Shown here: positions 59,378-64,000 of the stretch, one piece after another
Layout: every line of letters begins with the position of its first letter
How positions within the stretch are numbered: the stretch's first letter is position 1
NCBI RefSeq assembly: GCF_033025475.1
Contig: NZ_CP130322.1
Coordinates: forward strand, 2,919,001-2,983,000
Reading direction: 5' to 3'
Source: Sphingomonas sp. C3-2
GTDB taxonomy: Bacteria > Pseudomonadota > Alphaproteobacteria > Sphingomonadales > Sphingomonadaceae
Length of the DNA stretch: 64,000 nucleotides
The notes under the pieces: generated by a model
What the model saw: only the letters and a program-made list of their open reading frames with translations
Database searches by the model: none
Told to the model about the DNA's origin: nothing
Translations under genes and position numbers: made by a program

Positions 59378-60231
59378 GGCGGATAGCCCATCCGCCGCAT
59401 GGCGGCGTCGAGCGGATCGATGGGGAGCGGAGCGAAGTTCAGCCGATGGCGGCCAAGTTCGAAGGTGAGCGTCAGGCGGTATCCAGGCAGCGGCTGACGG
59501 CGGACGATATCGCGCAGATCGAAGCTGAACCGCTTGAGGGGCGAGAGGACGCCCGACTTCAGGTGAAGGTGGGCGACATCAAAGCTCCACCCATTTTCCT
59601 GACGCCCGCCATGCTTGCGGCAGATGCGATAGAGCCAGCGTTCCAGGCCGCCGGTCAGGCTGAAATAAGCGCGGTCGATGGTGAGGACGAGCGCATGGTC
59701 CAGCACCCCGGCGTAGAACCAGTCGGGTACAATCATCTCGATGCCGAGCGCGCGGCCCTGGCCGTCGAGACGCTCACGCCACTCATTGATCCATGAGAAG
59801 CGATGGCGCCGACGCTGGGTGTTTTGACGGATGCTAGTGGCGATCGTGGTCGACTGAAGCCGGTCGAGGCCGGCGCGCAGCCGCTCATAGCTCGCCTTGC
59901 CGGTGCCGCGCCGGGTGAAGGTCAGGATGTCATAGGGCGTGGCGGCGATGAGACGCGAGGTGGGCAGGCCCGCGTCATTCGCTTCGACAATTTGGCTTGC
60001 CGCCCAGATCAGGATATCGGCGTCCCAGATGGTCGCCATCCCATGTTCCGGCGTGGCTTCGACATGGATCGAGACATCGCCCATGCGGAACAGGATCGGC
60101 GCGACCCGCTTGCTCTTGGCGAGCGAGAAGAAGGGCCAGCTCATCAGATCCTGGGCGTCACGCGGGGCGATATCTCCAGCGATCGGACGGAACAGGTCGA
60201 GCTGCTGGGCGGAGAGACGATTGGCTGACAC
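59359..60231 (-). CDS. repA: Replication initiator protein RepA
   Basis: A 290-aa plasmid-type initiator (RPA family). Conserved blocks are DLMSWPFFSLAKSKRVAPI, IWDADILIWAASQIVEAND, TPYDILTFTRRGTGKASY, LDRLQSTTIATSIRQ and GGLERWLYRICRKHGG. It probably binds the iterons just beyond its stop codon. The GTG start (complement of 60229-60231) lies 3 nt after the stop of the AlpA-like gene. In Tn4371-like ICEs RepA is part of the core and would allow replication after excision. Confidence 0.92.
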   Translation of the reverse strand: MSANRLSAQQLDLFRPIAGDIAPRDAQDLMSWPFFSLAKSKRVAPILFRMGDVSIHVEATPEHGMATIWDADILIWAASQIVEANDAGLPTSRLIAATPYDILTFTRRGTGKASYERLRAGLDRLQSTTIATSIRQNTQRRRHRFSWINEWRERLDGQGRALGIEMIVPDWFYAGVLDHALVLTIDRAYFSLTGGLERWLYRICRKHGGRQENGWSFDVAHLHLKSGVLSPLKRFSFDLRDIVRRQPLPGYRLTLTFELGRHRLNFAPLPIDPLDAAMRRMGYPPVDKLP

Positions 60232-60234
60232 GGA

Positions 60235-60498
60235 TTAGCGTCCGCGCTCGCCAGCAGCCGCCCGTCTCGTGGTGGCGATGCCCGGTCCCGGGTCGGACGT
60301 TGACCGGCGCATCCCGGCCGCTGCCCATTCGTCGATGTCGGCGACCGTGTAGACGATGCGGCCACCGAGCTTGTGGTAGATCGGGCCGGTGCCGAAGCAG
60401 CGATGTTTCTCCAGCGTGCGCGGCGAGAGGCCCAGACGCTTCGCGGCATCAGGGGTTTTCAGAAAGCGTGGCGCATCATCTGCGGGATTGGGCTGCAT
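60235..60498 (-). CDS. AlpA/MerR-like helix-turn-helix protein
   Basis: An 87-aa DNA-binding protein. RFLKTPDAAKRLGLSPRTLEKHRCFGTG and GGRIVYTVADIDEWAAAG give the winged HTH of excisionase/AlpA-type proteins (HTH_17). The ATG (complement of 60496-60498) is preceded by GGAG. Directly upstream of repA, it could regulate repA or act as excisionase; position favours the first. Confidence 0.88.
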   Translation of the reverse strand: MQPNPADDAPRFLKTPDAAKRLGLSPRTLEKHRCFGTGPIYHKLGGRIVYTVADIDEWAAAGMRRSTSDPGPGIATTRRAAAGERGR

Positions 60499-60594
60499 CG
60501 TCGGTCTCCGTCGAAGCGCAGGCCGCACGGGGCGAGCGCGTAGTGGCGGAGACAAGGCTGGCGTATGCTGATCGGATCGGGAGAGTGGGCAAAA

Positions 60595-61411
60595 TCACGG
60601 CGCGGGAAATGTCGCACCGGGCGGCGGCTTTCGACCGCGCAGCAGGTCGAGATATCCGCTCTCGCTGAGGTGGATTGCTTCGTCTCGTAGCCGCTGGACC
60701 TGACGACGTTCGTTGGCGCCACGCCAATCGGAGCCGTGAAGGCCAAGTTCAGGATAGACGGCGGCATCAGCGAGTTCGCGCGTGCTGAGGCCCGTCGCGA
60801 GGAGGCCGAGCAGATGCAGAAGGAAGGTCAGCCTCATCCGCTGGAATTCTGTCGGCCGAAACGCTGTGGGCACGCGCCCGCCCACGGCGCCGTGCAGTCG
60901 GCGGGCCAGACGATCGGCAACGGCCCGCCGCAAAGCATAGTTGCTGTCCGGGATCAGGATGATGACCGGATCGATTTCTATTTCCGGTTCGGCGAGCCAC
61001 AGGCGCAAGCGGCCGCCAGGGTCGTTGATGACGAGGTGGCGGCCATCCTGATCACTCTGATCGGCGAGGATCAGCCCCAATCGTTCCGGCTCAAACCGCC
61101 CCTTGGTCGCATGACCATGCGGCGGATGCGTCAGGACAACGGTTCCGGGAGCAATCTCAGGCCGCCAGAGCGCAGGACAATCTGCCGCGGAAACCTGGGG
61201 ATCGATCGGGAAACACCAACCCCCAGCGCCGGGCAAAGCCCGTGCTGAGGGTCTCCTTTGATGAAGCGCCGTTCCTGCGCGCGGCATATCGAGCGTATTG
61301 CCGCCGGTATTCCTTGTTGTGCCGCAGGAACTCCTAGGCAAAATCGGCATAATCGAGATTGGCGGTTTCCGCGGCGATCGTTTGCGACCGCCAATTGCTG
61401 GCAGTTGGCAT
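60595..61411 (-). pseudogene. DUF2285-type regulator gene broken by a nonsense codon and a frameshift
   Basis: From ATG 61411 the frame reads MPTASNWRSQTIAAETANL, then DYADFA and a TAG stop (61336-61334), and continues with EFLRHNKEYRRQYARYAAR. This N-terminus matches the normal family start, with the TAG probably replacing a Gln codon. The frame goes on to FARRWGLVFP. A +1 change around 61208-61214 is then needed to enter the second frame (DPQVSAADCPALWRPEIAPG), which is open to the stop at 60595 and includes the domain end LRDEAIHLSESGYLDLLRGR. Two lesions make a pseudogene most likely. Confidence 0.75.
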
Positions 61412-61543
61412 CGCACCTCTCCCTGTCGCCCCTTTTTCGGGACTGTCGAAGAGCTTGCCCGCGCTGTTGCCCCCCGGAAGAGCCAGGCGCGCTACGGAGT
61501 TCACCGCGACTTCGAATAGCTGCGGGCTGTCGATCCATTCGGT

Positions 61544-61807
61544 CTAATGCGGTCTACCACGAAGGAGATGGAGGTAGCCGGTCTCGGTCATCCACTTGGC
61601 GCGCGCCAGATGGCTTTCGTAGACGCCCCATGCTCGCTTCGGCTCCCGAACTGGGTCAAGATCGAAGATGATGCGGACGATTTCATGCCAATGCGCGCCT
61701 TCCTCATCTGCCTCCAGCATTCGCAGATAGGTGACGAAATGGCGTTCGTCGTAGCGGGTCACACGCTCCGATTGCGGCGGGTGATCATCGAAATCGGGGA
61801 ACGCCAT
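61544..61807 (-). CDS. DUF2285-type DNA-binding protein
   Basis: An 87-aa protein. VTRYDERHFVTYLRMLEADEEG, WHEIVRIIFDLDP and HLARAKWMTETGYLHLLRG match the short DUF2285 regulators of alphaproteobacterial ICEs. Its C-terminus resembles that of the broken neighbour. In related ICEs DUF2285-type proteins can activate excision and transfer genes, sometimes through frameshifted fusions; here it is intact and short. Confidence 0.82.
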   Translation of the reverse strand: MAFPDFDDHPPQSERVTRYDERHFVTYLRMLEADEEGAHWHEIVRIIFDLDPVREPKRAWGVYESHLARAKWMTETGYLHLLRGRPH

Positions 61808-61987
61808 CTTCAGCGGTCCGCCCGGCGCGCGGCGCGCCAGTTCTCCGGTCGTCGGGGTGAAATTATCCTCTTCGGGGGATAATGGTGAAAGCGGCGGCGT
61901 CTCGACACAATCATCGCGCCGGGGGTGCGCATTCGGAAACGAGATGGTGCTCGTCCAACCAGTCCCGACGACAATACCGCTGGAACG

Positions 61988-62200
61988 TCAATCTGCCTTG
62001 CGGAAGAATTCGATCGGATCGACTTCGAGTATCGCGGCGATACGTTCGAGCATATCGACCGTCGCGGCGTGTTCTTCACGCTCCAGCATTCCGATATAGT
62101 TGCGATTGACACCTGCACGATCGGCAAGCTCCTCCTGCGACAGGCTCTTGGCATGACGCATTTGACGCAAATTCGTGGCGACGATCTCCCGCAGGCTCAT
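61988..62200 (-). CDS. XRE-family repressor
   Basis: A 70-aa single-domain HTH protein: VATNLRQMRHAKSLSQEELA and GVNRNYIGMLEREEHAATVD, then LERIAAILEVDPIEFF. It is the Cro/CI fold without extra domains, the size of repressors that keep ICE transfer genes silent. It precedes the DUF2285 genes on the same strand, with a 180-nt spacer (61808-61987) in which I see no gene. Confidence 0.88.
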   Translation of the reverse strand: MSLREIVATNLRQMRHAKSLSQEELADRAGVNRNYIGMLEREEHAATVDMLERIAAILEVDPIEFFRKAD

Positions 62201-62302
62201 GCGGGGGACGTCGCCGCTCTGCCTAACCCATGACCACCCAATATACTAGGGAATCGTAAATACGTATCTGCGCATCTACGCAAAAGCGCGCTTCTGGGTT
62301 TC

Positions 62303-62331
62303 AGGAAAGCGGGGCCGACCTGCGGCCCCGC
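62303..62331 (-). terminator. Hairpin terminator after the 62338 gene
   Basis: A perfect 9-bp G/C stem (62309-62317 with 62323-62331, loop 5 nt) followed on the minus strand by TTTCC lies 6 nt after the stop codon. It separates this gene from the XRE repressor region. Confidence 0.65.
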
Positions 62332-62337
62332 TTCGCC

Positions 62338-62511
62338 TTACCAGGCGAAGGGATCAAACTCGCGAACGATGCTCGCCGAGTCGCCGTCCCATTCACTGGC
62401 CGGCATTGCGCTGAAAAGACCGGCTTCGGTGCGGAACACGATGATATTGACCATGAGGCTGCGGGCGAGGCTCCAGGCATAGGCGGATACGGTTTTGAGC
62501 GACGTGGACAT
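62338..62511 (-). CDS. Hypothetical small protein, 57 aa
   Basis: A short protein starting at ATG (complement of 62509-62511) behind AGGAG with 7-nt spacing, and followed by a clear hairpin terminator. The sequence (SAYAWSLARSLMVNIIVF, then PASEWDGDSASIVREFDPFAW) has a hydrophobic middle but no clear membrane helix. I do not recognise it. The good ribosome binding site and terminator support a real gene of the ICE backbone. Confidence 0.6.
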   Translation of the reverse strand: MSTSLKTVSAYAWSLARSLMVNIIVFRTEAGLFSAMPASEWDGDSASIVREFDPFAW

Positions 62512-62906
62512 TTTTGAGCTCCTGTCTTTCGTCGCGGGGGGCATCCCCACTCGACAGGCTCCCGAAGTGTCGGGCGCATGGCCGCAATCACCGCGCAGGC
62601 GCAGCCTGAAGGCCGCACGCGAAGCGTAGCGGACCCTTTACGGGTTGATGGCGTCAGGCCTTGGGCCAGACCAAGGAAAGAGCCAATGTGAGCGGGGATG
62701 GCGCCGGCGGCGAAGCGAGCGTGATGTCCGTGTCGATAAGCGTCCCTCTGCCTCGAATCTTCCGTGCATGTCCGCTGTCTCGGCTGCGACGTTGAACAGC
62801 CCGCGCCATTCGCGATCACCTCGGATGTCGCGCCGACCCGGGAGCCTCTGGCAGCATGTTATGGCGGTGTCGGCGCCGCGCCCCGATCCCCGCGGGCGTC
62901 GGCATG

Positions 62907-62937
62907 AAAAAAGGCCCGGCGGATCGCTCCGCCGGGC
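62907..62937 (-). terminator. Rho-independent terminator after ssb
   Basis: A perfect 10-bp stem (62914-62923 with 62928-62937) with a 4-nt loop, followed on the minus strand by C and six T, 14 nt beyond the ssb stop codon. Confidence 0.9.
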
Positions 62938-62951
62938 ATGCTGCGTTCTGG

Positions 62952-63368
62952 TCAGAACGGGATGTCATCGTCCATGTCGTAGCTGCCGCTGCCGCCTTCG
63001 CCGCCATTGTCCTGAGCGGGCTTGCCCCGGCTGAGGAAGTCGATCGTCTCGGCGATGATCTCGCAGCCGTAGCGCTTCACGCCCTGCTGATCGTTCCATT
63101 CGGTGTAGTGGATGCGGCCGCGCACCAGAACCTTCATCCCCGTGGTACAATGGTCCTGAACCGTCTTGCCCAGGCCGTTGAATGCGGTGATGCGGTGCCA
63201 TTCGGTGTCCTGGAGGCGGCGGCCCTGGTCGTCGCGAAGCGCCTTGCCGGCCGCGTAGCGGGGACGCGAGGTTGCGAGGCGAAAACTGGTGATGTTGGTT
63301 CCGCCCTGGGTGCTGCGGCTTTCCGGCTCGGCGCCGATGTTGCCGGCGAGGATCACGATGTTCTGCAT
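62952..63368 (-). CDS. ssb: Single-stranded DNA-binding protein
   Basis: A 138-aa OB-fold protein. MQNIVILAGNIGAEPESRST, TSFRLATSRPRY, DTEWHRITAFNGLGKTVQDH, GMKVLVRGRIHY and the acidic tail ending DMDDDIPF are the SSB landmarks; the DDDIPF tip recruits replication and repair proteins. ATG (complement of 63366-63368) follows GGAG at 8 nt. Element-encoded SSBs coat the transferred strand and can dampen the recipient SOS response. Confidence 0.93.
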   Translation of the reverse strand: MQNIVILAGNIGAEPESRSTQGGTNITSFRLATSRPRYAAGKALRDDQGRRLQDTEWHRITAFNGLGKTVQDHCTTGMKVLVRGRIHYTEWNDQQGVKRYGCEIIAETIDFLSRGKPAQDNGGEGGSGSYDMDDDIPF

Positions 63369-64000
63369 GATGTATCTCCGTTGCTTCAGATCCGAGGGAC
63401 CGTCCCTCCGACGAAGCCCGGATGAAGGCCGTCCAGAGCCGTCTGCATCGCCGCCCTCGGGCGGCGGCCTGACCCCATAGGCCCGGAGTGGTGCGGGCAG
63501 CCGCTCAGCGGCAACTCGGTCCGGCGCCGCCGGGGTTGCTGGCGGAAATGGAACGGACTTAGGGATTCGCCAGTCGGAGGGAACGAACCCTCGATCGACG
63601 CATGACGGCGATAACCGCGAAACCACGGCAACTCTGGCGCATTGGCTCTGAGCCGAAATGACGCCTCATCTGAAAGACGAACCCGTTCCAACCTCGCGCA
63701 CCCGACCGCCCAGGCCTTACGGCACATGTCTTCGCAATTCAGGCCGCCGCTGATCGCCACCCTACGCCATCACGCAGCGACAGCCGCGACAGGTCAGACC
63801 AGGCAACAGGCGTTAAGGTGGTGCGGACGCCTCTTCCACGACCTTGGACCTGACAGCAGGGAGAGGACGCTGTGATGCACGATGCGAGACACAGCACTGG
63901 GACCGAACTGCCCGTTCACGAATAGCGGCGACGCTGCGGTGCGCGTCCAACGTAACGAGACACTGTGATGGCTCTGATCGGAATGCAGCAGGGCTGGCGG
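63369..64000. other. Stretch without a recognisable gene
   Basis: This 632-nt stretch upstream of ssb has no frame I can support on either strand. A short frame from ATG 63874 (behind GAGAGGA) gives a 16-codon peptide beginning MHDARHSTGTELP. An open frame from ATG 63968 (MALIGMQQGWR) runs off the window and could be the start of a further gene. Promoters of ssb are expected near 63400. Confidence 0.4.

Larger units (their letters stand above)
21160..64000. mobile_element. Integrative conjugative element of Tn4371-like type, left part
   Basis: The left boundary is a tRNA-Arg(CCG) 3' fragment at 21160-21204 next to a tyrosine recombinase gene. The element carries metal-resistance cargo, then a full trb mating-pair system, a coupling protein, a relaxase, parA, repA and a single-stranded DNA-binding protein. 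The core set int, repA, parA, traF, traG and trbBCDEJLFGI is what defines Tn4371-like ICEs. No second attachment site lies inside the window, so the right end is beyond 64000. Nested older elements cannot be ruled out. Confidence 0.88.

Noticed and set aside
61200-61220. Programmed +1 frameshift in the DUF2285-type gene at TTTCCC
   Set aside because: A TAG codon upstream in the same gene would already stop translation, so decay explains both lesions more simply; kept only as a testable alternative.

Overview
This GC-rich window has the gene content of an alphaproteobacterium, most likely a sphingomonad (Sphingomonas, Sphingobium, Novosphingobium or a relative). That is an inference from gene style: multiple SDR and SnoaL-like genes, TonB-dependent uptake, and a trb-type conjugative element carrying DUF736, DUF2840, DUF2285 and DUF2274 genes. 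No rRNA gene or complete tRNA is present to confirm it.

Region 1 (1-20977) looks like host chromosome. From about 400 to 14813 there is a dense cluster of small-molecule metabolism genes. It holds four SnoaL/NTF2-like proteins, a membrane PQQ-dependent dehydrogenase, a sulfotransferase, four short-chain dehydrogenases and an old-yellow-enzyme/flavin oxidoreductase. It also holds three regulators: two paralogous LuxR-type proteins and one HTH protein. Five genes on the minus strand (14813 down to 9466) form one tight operon that ends with two regulator genes. The mix suggests catabolism of a cyclic, ketone- or alcohol-bearing compound (steroid- or terpenoid-like), but the substrate cannot be read from sequence. 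A histone-deacetylase-family amidohydrolase and a 1532-aa autotransporter with 17-residue repeats follow, closed by a strong terminator.

Region 2 (21160 to past the end) is an integrative conjugative element. Its left end is a 3' fragment of a tRNA-Arg(CCG) gene, followed by inverted repeats and a tyrosine recombinase. The first part (about 23-39.4 kb) is metal-related cargo. It includes a universal stress protein, a copper-receptor-like TonB-dependent transporter with its own TonB, CzcCBA, a CDF transporter, zinc-ribbon and lipoprotein genes and a P1B-4-type ATPase. Two decayed metal genes, a CDF remnant and a zinc-ribbon remnant, show past rearrangement.

The second part (about 39.5-63.4 kb) is the conjugation and maintenance backbone, almost all on the minus strand. 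It carries entry-exclusion-like proteins, trbI-G-F-L-K-J-E-D-C-B, a CopG-type regulator, traG/virD4, a Phd/PIN toxin-antitoxin pair and an RlxS-type relaxase. These are followed by a transglycosylase, DUF736, the traF peptidase, DUF2840, an RHH protein, parA, repA, an AlpA-like HTH gene, DUF2285 genes, an XRE repressor and a single-stranded DNA-binding protein. The gene set matches the Tn4371-like ICE family.

The most interesting non-coding signals are three iterons and a perfect DnaA box beside repA, a composite 20-bp motif repeated upstream of both trbB and traG, a palindrome upstream of parA, and a candidate oriT beside the relaxase. The right end of the element lies outside the window and should contain the intact tRNA-Arg(CCG).
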